Assembly: GCA_948567375.1 (NCBI GenBank)
Contig: OX419755.1
Location: 69,692,944-69,756,943, forward strand
Direction of reading: 5' to 3'
Origin: Lunularia cruciata
Taxonomy: Eukaryota; Streptophyta; Marchantiopsida; Lunulariales; Lunulariaceae
Length of the DNA stretch: 64,000 nucleotides
In this document: one piece after another, positions 31,186 through 42,120 of the stretch
How the letters are laid out: the number at the start of each line of letters is the position of its first letter
Numbering within the stretch: position 1 is the stretch's first letter
The notes under the pieces: generated by a model
Databases searched by the model: none
The model's input: only the letters and a program-made list of their open reading frames with translations
Told to the model about the DNA's origin: nothing
Translations under genes and position numbers: made by a program

Positions 31186-32289
31186 ATGATCACCAAATTG
31201 TTCAACATATGGCTGCACCCATCGACAGGCTCTGGAACGAGGGCTCTGCAAGGTATAGACCATGACAAATTCGAAGCCTTCTACACGAATTTGGCTACGG
31301 GGATCAACAACTTGGAGAAAGAATTGGGAAACTCCCATTTCAGTGTAGCATGGCTTCTCCGCGCCATGCAGTTTGTCCGGTCGCTACATTCCAGTTTGTT
31401 TCTGCTTATTGAAGAGGTATGGCTACCGATGCGAAAGACTGTGGGGATAGATGTCCTTGAGATGTACTTCAGTGTCAGCATGAAGCTCTTGGAAATGTGC
31501 AACTACCTGAGAGATGGAGTCAGTCAGCTGGAGTACACCCAGTTGTGTTTGGAGCATTGTCTCACAACGTTTGGTTCGATAATAGATAACCTTCCACAGG
31601 AGAAGGACGTGATGGGGAGTTGCAAGCGCGAGCTGGAGAAGGTGGAATCCAAGACCAATTCAAATCTGTGGGTAGATATGATTTCCAAGTTCAAGATGAC
31701 TGGAGGCGACAAGAGCAGTAGCAGGAAGCAGCAGGACCTTCTGATTGAAAGATCCCATAGTGCTCTTCCCTCTCCCTCTCTAAGCAAGCAGGCCTTCGAG
31801 ATTTCACAGGTTATGGCTGATTCACAACTTGTCACCACTTTCATTTCATGCCTCCTCCTTTGGGTGCTGACGGATACATCTGAGCAGTTCAGCTCCGCCC
31901 ATAATTTGGACGGACTTACCATGAGCATTGACAAGGCAGATTCGTGGGCTGCAGCTCTTTTGAGCATCAAGGGAAAAATTGAGAACTCTGAGTTGAAGCA
32001 CAAGAGATCAAATTGTTCGCTGTCCTTGGAAGAAATCAGAATTGTGCATAGTTCTCTTCGGGATTTGATTGAAGGAGCGGAGATGGAAAATATTGAAGCA
32101 GATGGGGAAAATCGATCCACAAAGTTGCGAACTATGCTGGAGCAGACGAAGGAAAAACTGGATGAGATGATTAGAACCTCTGAGAAGCTCTCTGAGATGA
32201 CTAATGACATATTTTCGGAGATACTTCAGTGCCAGGAAAAGCTCATGAAAGTTGTTGAAAATCAACTCCTTCGATCAGTTACGATTTAA
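31186..32289 (+). CDS. BPS1-like protein (plant-specific, DUF793-type)
   Basis: A single uninterrupted frame of 367 residues. The start is the first ATG after an in-frame stop 57 bases upstream. The N-terminal third matches the BPS1/BYPASS1-like pattern: FEAFYTNLATGINNLEKELG (about residues 25-44), AWLLRAMQFVRSLHSSLFLL (about 52-71) and VLEMYFSVSMKLLEMCNYLRDGVSQLEYTQLCLEHCL (about 90-126; compare L..CN...S.L..GQLLLQ in the family). A hydrophobic segment LVTTFISCLLLWVL (about residues 213-226) occupies the place of the family's weak membrane segment. The C-terminus (about 275-365) is a charged coiled coil with heptads of Leu and Met. Arabidopsis BPS1 restrains a mobile root-derived growth signal; whether this divergent member does so is unknown. 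Codons are intact, in contrast to the surrounding elements, which supports a working gene. Like most family members it has no intron in the coding region. Confidence 0.65.
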   Translation: MITKLFNIWLHPSTGSGTRALQGIDHDKFEAFYTNLATGINNLEKELGNSHFSVAWLLRAMQFVRSLHSSLFLLIEEVWLPMRKTVGIDVLEMYFSVSMKLLEMCNYLRDGVSQLEYTQLCLEHCLTTFGSIIDNLPQEKDVMGSCKRELEKVESKTNSNLWVDMISKFKMTGGDKSSSRKQQDLLIERSHSALPSPSLSKQAFEISQVMADSQLVTTFISCLLLWVLTDTSEQFSSAHNLDGLTMSIDKADSWAAALLSIKGKIENSELKHKRSNCSLSLEEIRIVHSSLRDLIEGAEMENIEADGENRSTKLRTMLEQTKEKLDEMIRTSEKLSEMTNDIFSEILQCQEKLMKVVENQLLRSVTI

Positions 32290-35095
32290 ACCGCAAGCAA
32301 TTGCCAGAGCCTTCGGATCCTCAACGATCCTACTATACAGTAACGGTAAGATAGCTCCAGCTCCAACTGTCCCAGATTTTGTTTCATCTGTACATGATTA
32401 GCATCCAACCGTTTCATTGGCTGGAAGTTTTTAGTTAATAGTACTTTTGGAAGTCTTTCTAGCAACTGCTTGAATTCACTTGACACTGGTCTCAGGTCTA
32501 CAGTGAACTCGTGCCACAGTGTCACATCAGGAATCAACTTCGCGCACGCAGATGGCAAATACTTTTAAGTCTTCTCAAACAGTGAGCTCGATGGGTCCAA
32601 CTCATGTCGGACCATCCGTTATCTAAGATATGGACTCTCGTCCTTTGCAACAAGACGGCGAAACCAATGATTGATCGTTTGCGAAGCGAGACTTCACCCA
32701 TGCGTCGACGGTGGTTCAGGACACAGACCGGACGTGGCCAGCTTGTTCTATCCACCTTCAACCATTTCTTATGTAATTCTATTCGGCCACACTATCGCGG
32801 AACACTTGGACAGGTGGAAAGGAGACAGGACGGCATTACGTATCACTCAGGAACCAGTTGAGGACAGGCCCGGACTCAAGACGGTTCTACTAGACAAATC
32901 TTGACTATTCGTTTGAGTTTTCAAAATGAGTCCGAAGTTTGAGCTAAATCAAAGAAAGCATGATTCCCTGTGCAATCCAGTTGGGAGGTTTCGCTCCAAA
33001 CGACATGATTTGACTCAATGATAGTAGATTCTGTGCTACAGCCTGTAACTTTTAGTTTTTCTAATCCATGGTCAAACAGGACAAACGCTTGCAAAATATT
33101 TGTGCATATTATCCTTACTGATGATATGTACACGATCAATTTTAAATCTTGACTTTGTACATACTAGTCTTCAACGATCTAACACACTCAGAAATGTAGT
33201 CAAGAGTCTATTGACAGCTGAAATGTATCCCTCTTGTCCGATACTGTTTACTAAACGGTTCTACCAGCTTCTGCGTCTTCGTGATTGAGCACTCTCAAAA
33301 CTGATTTTTCTTCTCTTTGATATAGTGGTTTAATTCTTTTTGAGAATTATCCTATCGCTTGTCATCCCTCTGAATGTGCATGTCCGAATCACTGCCAAGA
33401 CGAGTCTTGCCAGGGATTCGAGTACAATGAAGGAGGAAGCGGAAAGTGATCTCAACGTGAACTCTATCGTGGAGTTTATCACTAACAAGAAGATACATTG
33501 CCCAACGGCCGCTGAAGTTCGTTGTGTTCCAAATCAGATATCGTATAAGTGGGGCGAGAGAGACATAATGTTACATGAACCCGGTTCAAACTACGTGAAT
33601 GTGAATGGACCTTTGCTCTATAATCGACGTTCAAAAGGTGGGGACCATGCGAATGAAGAGGTTTAATCTGGCACAGGTTCCAAAGAATTATCTCCATAAG
33701 AGAGGACTTACAAATGTTCGTTGTAAGCACGTGAACGAAAAGTTACGTCATTCACTACCACGTTTTGCATCCAGTCTCCGGGTCCAATTATAGTACGTAC
33801 ATCGTCACCATGAATATATTTAGTGGTTTGCCTAGTTTTGGCGATCATGGAATGTTCGGTGTGTATTGACAGAGTCCTGAAAAGTTCTGGTGTATATTGA
33901 CGGCTTTTCTCAATTGACAGAGTCCTGAAAAGAAAATGTGAGGCTAGTATGGGGGAGTCACTCTTACGACAACTGGGATCATATAAGGATCTCATGATCA
34001 AAACCTACGGCAAGAAGTTGACGAAGGAAGTTGATAAGTACCATCACATGCTTGCCAAGCACCTCGAAAATTTTCAAGCATTTCAAACAAGAACGGATGT
34101 TCCAGTCTTGAAGGTCAGCCCAAAGAGGTGAAGCAATCGTACTTCTATGTGACTTTGTTATGGTACTGAAAGTTAGGAGCATTCTCTTTTGTCAGAGAAT
34201 GATAACGATAACCTTGTGAACCAATCACCCTCACTTCATGCTCTGCAAAAAGTGAAACAAATGGAAAGCACATTTTCTAGTTGGAGTAGGCCGTTACCGA
34301 GGGAAAAGTCTATGATCAGGACAAAGTTAACGTAGTCTAAGTTCATCAAAGCTTTATTATTTTATTTTTTGTTATTATTATTATTATTATCATTATATAT
34401 TTATATTTGCTTCGAATTCTGACCAGTTTGGTTCTTTAGAGTAGTCAACTATTACTCTGTTTTGTAGTTTATCAACATTCAAAGTAGACACGTAACTGTA
34501 CCGTATCAGTCACTTAGTTCGCCGCAACTCTATCGCCTTCAGCAATAAGAAGAGAGAAGAAGGAAACATCAACTGGCTTTACTCTGACAGGCGTTATGGA
34601 TACATGACAATCTTTTCTCATGATTGTGAGAAGTGAAAATAGAAAAATATTTGGTTATTGCTCATGATGAATATACAACAGTGCACATCAAAATTATGGT
34701 ATTGGTTGCTCTTTTTATCTTGATAAAAATTGTTTAGAACATGTCCTCTTAGCTTCACGCCATCAAAAGACCATTCAAAGAAAGCAAAATGCTATATATT
34801 ATTGCACACAAATGAGCAACATCATATTAAGGTTAATATGTTTCTTGTTGGATTGTGCATACTGATCCCCACATGAGCAAGTCAATTAAAACTTAAGATA
34901 AACTTCTTTGTAGTTCGGTGTCCTTATATAGAGTGGTTCACCTTTCTAGTGGCTGAATCATCCATGGAATCTGGCTAGTCTAGTCCATGTTTCACTATGG
35001 CTCATAGTCTTTTGTCCATAGAGCAGAAGTCAGTCAAAACAGAATCACACCTTAACACCAAATCTAAGAATTAAGTCAAGATCTTCTTACCACCT
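32290..35095. other. Intergenic, no gene recognised
   Basis: Open frames of 60-110 codons (33340-33666, 33949-34131) are complete but carry no known motif and have no partner exons that I can join. A TTATTATTATTATTATTATC run at about 34370-34392 is a short microsatellite. Confidence 0.5.
33865..33932. repeat. 20-bp direct repeat, 48 bp apart
   Basis: ATTGACAGAGTCCTGAAAAG occurs identically at 33865-33884 and 33913-33932. The stretch between them also repeats the motif GTGTATATTGAC. It looks like a small local duplication. Confidence 0.85.
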
Positions 35096-35204
35096 TTGGG
35101 ACTTCTATTAGGCCTTTACGTTAGTAAACAACCACCAAAGTTAACACCCCATAATCTACCTCATATCCTTCGATCCATTCCCATGGTTGAGTTTTGTTCC
35201 CAAG

Positions 35205-35440
35205 ACAATCTTAGAGATACTCTCTTTTATATAGAGTTTAGACTACCCAAAACTCCCTCTTCTTTTGCTTCCAAGATTTTATCCCAACCAAATGAGGAAA
35301 ACCTATATTTCAGGATTTTCTTCAATCTTAGAGATACTCTCTTTTGCATAAAGTTTTGGATTACCAAAGACTCCACTCGTATGTTCTTCCAAAATTATAT
35401 CCAAACCAAAATACTAAAACTTACATTTCATGATTTTTAC
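35205..35440. repeat. Tandem duplication, two units of about 120 bp
   Basis: CAATCTTAGAGATACTCTCT begins at about 35202 and again at about 35325. Both units continue with a TTT-rich block, a CAAAACTCC or CAAAGACTCC block and an ATTTTATCCCAACCAAA or ATTATATCCAAACCAAA block. The copies have diverged noticeably. Confidence 0.75.
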
Positions 35441-37588
35441 CTCATAAGTTTGGGTCAAACTTGTTTCTGATGGAAAGCTCTTGTCAAAAGTTATTTAATG
35501 GTTTGAAGAGTTCTAACTTTAGATACCTGATTTTCAAATTTTTTCACAAATGTATCTATGTCTCATTTTAGAGCACGGAAACTCAAGTCCTAGTTTTGAG
35601 AAATCCAGACTGATTTGGGTAATAACTCACATAACTCACTTGATACTTATGCACTTTTAAATATCTTTTTTGCCTTGAAGCATATAGACAAGAATTTCAA
35701 ATAGCACCAAAATTAGGCCAAGTAAAAACTCATTCTAGGAGAATAATTTTGTACCATTAGACTCATTTCCACAACTTGAATTGTTTCTCCTTTACCCAAT
35801 TAGTTCCAACTACCATAACTTCTTTGTTACATGAGCACTTTGTACACTCTAGATCTTGTTAGAACCATCTTGGTGACGGCCTTCTAACAAGAGGACAATC
35901 ATGGAAAATGGATTTTCACTCTAATAGATTTTGGTCCTTGGAATAAAAAATTTATAATTCCACATATCTCAAGTTTATTTCCCTTACTTTTTGTCTTAAG
36001 TACAGGTTTTGTATGTATTGAAAGAGGTATCTCTTTTCTTTTGTACTCCATCATAAAGAAGAAACTTGTTTAATGAGAAATTGTATTTTCATCCAGGAAG
36101 ATTGGGAGTTAGACGAAAGAAGCTAGACTACAAAGGCAATAAGGGCCAAAGATACTCCTCTATAAAGATATGTCAATTAAGCCAAAGACAAAGAAGTAAC
36201 TGCAAAGGGAAGGAATTTGAATTTGGCTAAAGACATTTTGAATTCTACTAAAGGCCACTACAAATACTTTAAGGAGATGACTTTTTGTACCTAATAGCAG
36301 CCAAAACACATGAGGAAAACAACTAGAAATTGACTGAAGAATAACATGGCAAGGGACACATTGAAGACTTGTGCTATAAATGGGCCATTTCTATTATGGA
36401 GCTCCTATTGTTAGTTAGATTTAATCCCAACATCAAAATTACTTGCAATGAAGGCATGGATGTAGGAACTATAAGATTGAGTGTTGTGAGTTTAAGTGTT
36501 TAAGTGTGGGGTGAGCAATCAGGGTGGGGAGAGGACTTTAGTTGGGTAGTTATATGTATAGGTTTTTCAACATGGTTCTTGGTGTAGTTTCCAAGGGGAA
36601 GACAAATGCCCTAAACCTTTGCAACCTTATAATTAATAGGTGGGTGGCATCTCAAAAGGACATTCCTATGCATCTACACATGACTTTCTTCCCTTAGCGG
36701 TGGAATTTTATGTTAGGACTGATTGGCCAAGAGATCTAATGTGGTCATAATTGAAATAAGGATACTCTTTGTTGTAACACAAAGGAGTGGACAAAGGACC
36801 ATTAGAGACTTCTTCATATGGATGATGTAGGAGAGAAATTTTTTGTAAAATTTACAAAAAAAAAATATTTTCTCTCTTTTTGATGAGGATAAGTTATTTT
36901 CAAGGCAAGTTATTTTTATGTTCAAAAGAAGAAACCTCTTATCTAGGTATTCTTCAAATTCTACCTTGTACATGTGAAGGTACAAAGAAGATAGCCACAA
37001 AGATCTATCTAGTACAAAGGAATGAGTATGAAGAAGTCAGGTCCAAAGAAGGGTCAAAACCAAAAGAGACAAGTACCAAAATTCTTCAAAGCCAAAGATC
37101 TTCAAAACCAAATTCCATATGAAAATTTGAATAATACCAACGTCTATACAAAGAATTGTTTCCAAGGAACATTGGTACCCATTGCAAAATTCTCTTATGA
37201 AGATAGTGACTGCTCAACCACTAAGGACCATAATCAAGGAGCCTTGACTATGAAGTAAGTGCAACCAAGTAATTTCACCCCTTGTCATGAATTTTTAAAA
37301 GCACTCCACAGAATATTCCAAAATTCTTAGAACCTTCAGAGTTTGAACTTCTTTATAGTTGTAACGCACTTGATAAAAAAGATAGTTCAAGCAAGACAAG
37401 CAATAAAGAAGACCCTAAAGTGATTCTTTGCTTCCCAAGATTAGATAAGTGTGCAATGAGAGCAAAGAGTGAATTACTCCAAAGTAAGAATTTGATGTTC
37501 TTAATATAGAATTGGAGCTTAGTTCACATGCCATTGTGCAAGACATGAATAGTAGAAAAGAGAAGACAATTGTGGATTTTAGGGTGAA

Positions 37589-37744
37589 CCCTTATGGTTG
37601 GAGTGAAGAACACTAGAGGTATGTACTCAAAGGTGGCATAGCTCCTTCTAGTGGATCTAAGAGGTACCCTTATGGTTGGAGTGAAGAACACTAGAGGTTA
37701 GTACTCAAAAGGAGATATAGCTACTTCTAGAAGGATTACTCTAG
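37589..37744. repeat. Tandem duplication, two units of 78 bp
   Basis: CCCTTATGGTTGGAGTGAAG starts at 37589 and 37667, and both units run on through AACACTAGAGGT, GTACTCAAA and a GATATAGCT- or GCATAGCT-like end. Identity is high, so this is younger than the element that contains it. Confidence 0.85.
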
Positions 37745-38115
37745 ACATTAAGTTAAGAGATATGGAGAGGAGTTCAACACAAAGATTATAGACTCCTTTG
37801 CAAAGAAGTGGTTTGCCGGTAATGGTTGGAGGCTTGCTAATTATAAGGACCTTGCATAAAAATTTGTTGTATAATTGTTGATGAAGCTATTTTGCACAAG
37901 AGAAATAATACTTGACAATCAATAAAGCTATTTTCTTTGAGCAAGTTTACCAAGAAGTTTGAGGAAGATGGAGGAGCTATTTACCTCACTCCATTTGCAT
38001 ACATTTTTCATGCCATTGAATTTGCTAAGTGAGGATGAGCAAAAGAGGTTTCAAAGCTATTATCATTAGGAGGATTACTTTGTAGCTCAACCCAAACAAA
38101 TAGAGATAATTCAAG

Positions 38116-38541
38116 TGTAACAATATGCAGTTTAACGACAAAGTTAGTCAAGGTTAAAGAAGTAGTGAATAGGCCAAATTAGCCTAGAGTATCCTAGAAT
38201 TATCTAGGATGCTTCTTGGGAAGCTTCCCACTAGCTTAGCTTGCACCCCAAGTAGGTAATTTCTAGAAGAAAGCTTCTAGAAGCTTCCAACTAGTTTAGT
38301 TTGCACGCCAAGTAGGTGGCTTCAACAAGGAAGCTTCTTGAGAAGCTTCTCGGTTAACTTGGCTTGCACTCCAAGAAAGCGGCTCAAAGAAACTTCTTGA
38401 GAAGCTTCTCAAGAGCCTTGTATGCTCCGTATAAATACAAGAGCCAAAGCTCATGCTAGGTATTTGGAGTTTTCCCACATTCAAGTGTCCCAATGTGATA
38501 TTCCATTCTCCTATTTCTCTCCTCAGTCTTGGTCTTTTACA
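38116..38541 (+). repeat. Solo family B LTR (426 bp) with target duplication TCAAG
   Basis: Starts TGTAACAATATG and ends CTTTTACA. TCAAG occurs at 38111-38115 and 38542-38546, a clean 5-bp target duplication, so this is one LTR left after recombination between the two LTRs of a full element. It is longer than the copy at 18425-18725 because a unit of about 60 bp containing TTGCAC.CCAAG occurs three times (38241, 38301, 38364) instead of once. Confidence 0.9.
38261..38437 (+). promoter_or_regulatory. Family B LTR promoter region: heat-shock-element-like repeats and TATA box
   Basis: At 38275-38287 stands TTCTAGAAGCTTC, a perfect three-unit heat shock element (TTC-nn-GAA-nn-TTC); another two-unit TTCTAGAA lies at 38261-38268. 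The perfect palindrome CTTGAGAAGCTTCTCAAG is at 38396-38413, and TATAAATA follows at 38431-38438. The order of heat-shock-like sites, palindrome and TATA box suits an LTR promoter. The sites are seen directly; inducibility by heat is inference. Confidence 0.5.
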
Positions 38542-39516
38542 TCAAGCCTATTTGGAAGCAAACATTGAATTTACCAAGTATAGGAAGTTGTAAAAGTAAA
38601 AGAAGCGGTAGTTGTTATACCAAAGAAGATGTATTCATCAAGAAGAACACAAGTGAAGGTTGCCAAGAAAATGATGAAGAGTCCCTAAGTGGTGAATCTA
38701 TCTTTGTATGAAGATGAAGAAGAATCCAATGAGGAGAGTGAAGAAGAAGAAGATGAAGAAAACACTCTCACCATGTTGGAAACCAATTCCGCATTGAAGG
38801 GAGAAGAAGGAGATGCAAATGTAGAGTCCACACCAAATGAAGTGGAACAACCTACAACTCAAGAAGAAGACCAAGAAAATTTTGGGTGTTGAAAGATAAA
38901 GTGGACATAAAAGGAGAAGAGGAAGGGATCTCAATCAACATTTCATCATAAAGACATAGGTGTAGAAACTAAAGTCTTAGCAAAAGTATCATTGATGGAG
39001 GAAACTTCATCATTAATTTGGTTAGGTATACATTAAGATTCTTTTAGATGATTCTTCCTTAATATAGAAAAGTGTAGCCAAATGCATTAGATTACTCTTC
39101 ATTTGTGAAAATATTGAATATGAATAAGTACACAATGAATGCAAGGATGACCAAGTAGAGGAAAGACATAGAGAAGGCAAGGAACCTATTCAAGGAATAA
39201 TACAAGAAGGTGAATTTGCTAGTGCAAGATAACTATGAGGTCAAGAAGCATAACTCCTAGCTAGCTGGAAAAAAAAGATATCCAAAGATTGTAGGGAGAT
39301 CTAAGAGCTCTTTGGTTTGAACAAAAGTAGAAGTAGCAAGGGTACAAAGAAGAACTATAGAGGAAGGATGCAAAGATAATGAGCATCCCATGTAAGTTGG
39401 AGTGAGAAAAGATAAAGATCATTACCTTAGAGTTACAAATGGCTAAATACAAGAAAGAAGTAGCCATATAATTAGAAGGTACAACTGAAGAAGGAGAAAG
39501 AGAAGGAGAAGGAGGA

Positions 39517-39777
39517 GTGAGCAATAGACTAGTCGTGGATATTACAAGTACAACCAAAGTCATTACATTAACCAACTCAAAACAGAATAAGCTTAAGATA
39601 ATCAAGGAGTTAGAAGATCTTCATGATCAGTTGGTAGCCATTAAAGAAGAGGTGGCAGTGTGTAGGATGACCAAAGCTAAGCTACATGAGTTAAAACTGC
39701 AAGTTCAAACTTTGAGCACTCAAGCCTATGAAGATCAAAAGATGGACAGGTTGTCCTTAAACTGGGGGAACATATAA
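39517..39777 (+). CDS. Family D C-terminal frame, second copy
   Basis: An open frame of 86 codons with coiled-coil character (IIKELEDLHDQLVAIKEEVA). AKLHELKLQVQ matches ARLHELKLLVQ at 11347-11379, and the surrounding residues align. It is the tail of the family D protein; the text between 38893 and 39516 is its broken coiled-coil middle. The stop is directly followed by the LTR-like end. Confidence 0.5.
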   Translation: MSNRLVVDITSTTKVITLTNSKQNKLKIIKELEDLHDQLVAIKEEVAVCRMTKAKLHELKLQVQTLSTQAYEDQKMDRLSLNWGNI

Positions 39778-40640
39778 ATAGAAATTCCAAGAAAACTATG
39801 ACATTATAATATTAGATATTGGGGAATAAGATTGAATTTTTCTTAGGAAAGCTAGAGGTGAAGGTACTTCTTTGTAGTAGTTATTGTATTAAAGAACCTT
39901 CACTAAAGAAAGATTATTTGTAGTTTTATTAATCTTTGGAGTATGATGAAGATATCCAAAGATGACAAAGTAAGAAGTTTTTGTGAGGAAGAATTGGAAG
40001 TGAATAAGGGGTGTACAGATCAGCAAGATAAGATAAGACAAGGATATTAAAAATTGCCAATATATATAGTAAAAATGCAAGGAAGTGCAATCTTGGTAGA
40101 TCTTTGCATTTCCTCAACCATTAGATTCCTTTGGTCCCAAGTAGGAGATACTATTTAAATTATAATTCCACTTGTAAATATTCATTCAATTGATGAAAGA
40201 TGAATAAAGTGAAAGGGCCAAAGTCCCTTTGTTACTTTGCTTAATTTTGAGTATTAATGTCAGGTCTTTGTTGAACAACCATGCAGAATTGTCATACTTG
40301 AGTGACTAGATGTGTGTAATTACTAGTACTCATGGCTAGAATGTGTGATCCTTGGTATTTTTGAAGATGGAAAGCATTGCCTTGATGGGTCTTAAGTGGG
40401 TTGTAGTGTTGATAGTACAATAAGAACAAAGACAAAGAATAATCACCAATGCAAAGATCCTTTGAAAAGAGCCGTGCCTTTTGGGAAGGGTAGAGCATAG
40501 TCTTTGGGGTAGAAATCTTTCCAATAGAAGTATCCTCTTTAGAGTTGATTGAATCATCACCTTCAAAAGATATTTGGAATTTATCATAAGTGAAAGTGAT
40601 TTTTTGGGTATTCTATTCACCATAGTGTGCAATGGAGGTT
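39778..40640 (+). repeat. Family D LTR-like end
   Basis: Similar to 11800-12595 in scattered blocks: GATGAATAAAGTGAAAG near 40199, AAGCATTGCCTTGATGGGTC near 40373, and GTAGTGTTGATAGTA near 40404. Diverged heavily. The borders are uncertain. Confidence 0.5.
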
Positions 40641-40859
40641 ATACTACTTCTTATGGGAGTGATTCCTCGTTTTCATCCTCAATGCCTCATCTTATGGTAT
40701 CTCAATGAGGCAAGTAGGCATTGGTTGCCAAAGGAGCAACCAAAGACCCTACATGAAGAACCAATGCAAGAAGGTACAAAGGTCTTTAGCTTTGATAATC
40801 TTTGGTGCCTTGAGGGACTCAATCATCCCAATTATGGAGTTCCTTGAATCAATGTTTAA

Positions 40860-42120
40860 GTAGCATGTGCAATAATGTTTGAGTGTGTCGTAATGGTTGG
40901 CTATGGTGAAAGGAAGTGCACCACATTTGTACAATTTTAAGGCAAAGATGGAGTTCTTTAGAAGGAGATTGATTGTTTGAAATAGACTCTTCAAGAGAGC
41001 AAGGAAGAAAAGGAGTAGTTGAGCAATAGCATCAATGTCTTTTAGAAGGAGAACCACAATAGCTCCAACATATTTCAAGTGTAGATAGAGCACTTCCAAT
41101 GTTTTTAATTTGACATTTGACATTCTTTGAGCAAAGAATGCTATTATAAAAAAATACACTTTGGACTTGCTCATTGTAAACTTGAAGATCAAAGCATGAC
41201 ATCTAGAGTAGCAATGCTAAGTCTAAGAACAACATTGATGTCAACTGGAAGAATACCTTAATCAATATTGGTTCATAATTAAGATTGCATTAGGAGCATT
41301 AAATGATGAAGTGAAGGAGTGAGATCTTCACAACTACGACAACCAAGTGGTTGTGGAAGGAGCTCAAAATTGTTACACTCCAAATTCAAAAATTGAAGGA
41401 GAAGTTTCTTGTCAATGTAGAAGACAAAAAGCCAAAGCCAATTCAGTTTTTTGATACTACAAGAGAATTTTTAGTAGTGAGATCAGGTCCTTCAAAAGTG
41501 GTTCCCAAAGAGACTTCCCAATCCAAAGGACAACTTCTTTTGGCAAAGAAGACTTACATTAGAGAGAATCTATGTCAAGAATTAATAAAGACCATTGATA
41601 GGTTAGATAACATAGCAAATTTTTATCAAACAAATTAACCTTGCAATTAGGACTTCTTTGCTTGACCATTCTTCACAAAGGAGTTTATTTCCTTTGGTTT
41701 TAGATAGATAGTTAGTTAGCTAATGTTGGTAGTTGTAGAAATCAATCAAGTTTTGGAATGTAACTAATTGAAAGTTTGCTTAATTTATTTTTATGAATAC
41801 TTCAAATGATTAGTATTCATACATTAAGAAAGAAAAGTGCAAAACTCCTTGTTGTTTCTAATTCCTCTATCAAGATTTGGGTGCATTCTTAGTTACATGA
41901 ATGATGAATCTTTTTAATTGAAATTTATATGATAAATTAATACTTTGGGTGTTTGATCCTTTGTGGTAGTCTTCTTGAAGCAATGTGTCAAAGGAATCTT
42001 TAGGTTTTGAAGTGTTGATAGTAGTAAAAGAAGTACCTACAAAGATAGTACCTTTGGGCAAAGTCTTTCCTTCATGAAGACACATTCTTTCAACAAAGGA
42101 AATTTTATGTTCGTCTAGAG
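40860..42120 (+). mobile_element. Further family D 3' fragment
   Basis: The plus strand reads EIDCLK.TLQESKEEKE and LSNSINVF near 40965-41045, a broken coiled coil. The open frame at 41351-41638 (95 residues, ITLQ- and LKEKFLVN-like heptads, Lys-rich) occupies the place of the family D C-terminal region. Text at 41940-42060 (GAAGCAATGTGTCAAAGG, GAAGTGTTGATAGTAGTA) repeats the LTR landmarks seen at 40370-40410. It lies directly downstream of the previous copy in the same orientation. Confidence 0.45.

Larger units (their letters stand above)
37780..38892 (+). pseudogene. Family D protein remnant: N-terminal domain and acidic region
   Basis: Read in pieces, it gives WRLANYKDLA and LLMKLF near 37825-37890, then LHLHTFFMPLNLLSEDEQKRF near 37990-38055, matching HYFAPFIAHFYFGLNLLSEDE of the copy at 6085. 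It breaks at 38115 for a solo LTR and resumes at 38547 with AYLEANIEFTKYRKL. The acidic part is the open frame at 38689-38892 (EDEEESNEESEEEEDEEN). Function unknown; the recurrence of LNLLSEDE and of the surrounding pattern marks it as the same family. Confidence 0.6.
36000..40640 (+). mobile_element. Family D copy, older and more diverged
   Basis: Parts of the family D protein are present in order: the N-terminal domain (37780-38115, continued at 38542), acidic region (38689-38892), and C-terminal frame (39517-39777), followed by an LTR-like end (39778-40640) that matches 11800-12595 in blocks such as AAGCATTGCCTTGATGGG...GTAGTGTTGATAGTA. No RT or integrase motif is visible between these. 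The 5' limit is not defined; 36000 is a guess at the start of homologous-looking text. A solo family B LTR is inserted at 38116. Confidence 0.6.

Noticed and set aside
31524..32210. 228-codon minus-strand open frame
   Set aside because: It lies antisense inside the BPS1-like gene; its Ser- and Leu-rich content follows from the coding strand.
33340..34131. Open frames of 108 and 60 codons
   Set aside because: No motif, no splice partners that I can justify, and no repeated conservation in the window.
40749..41192. 147-codon hydrophobic minus-strand frame
   Set aside because: It is the antisense of a broken family D coiled coil.
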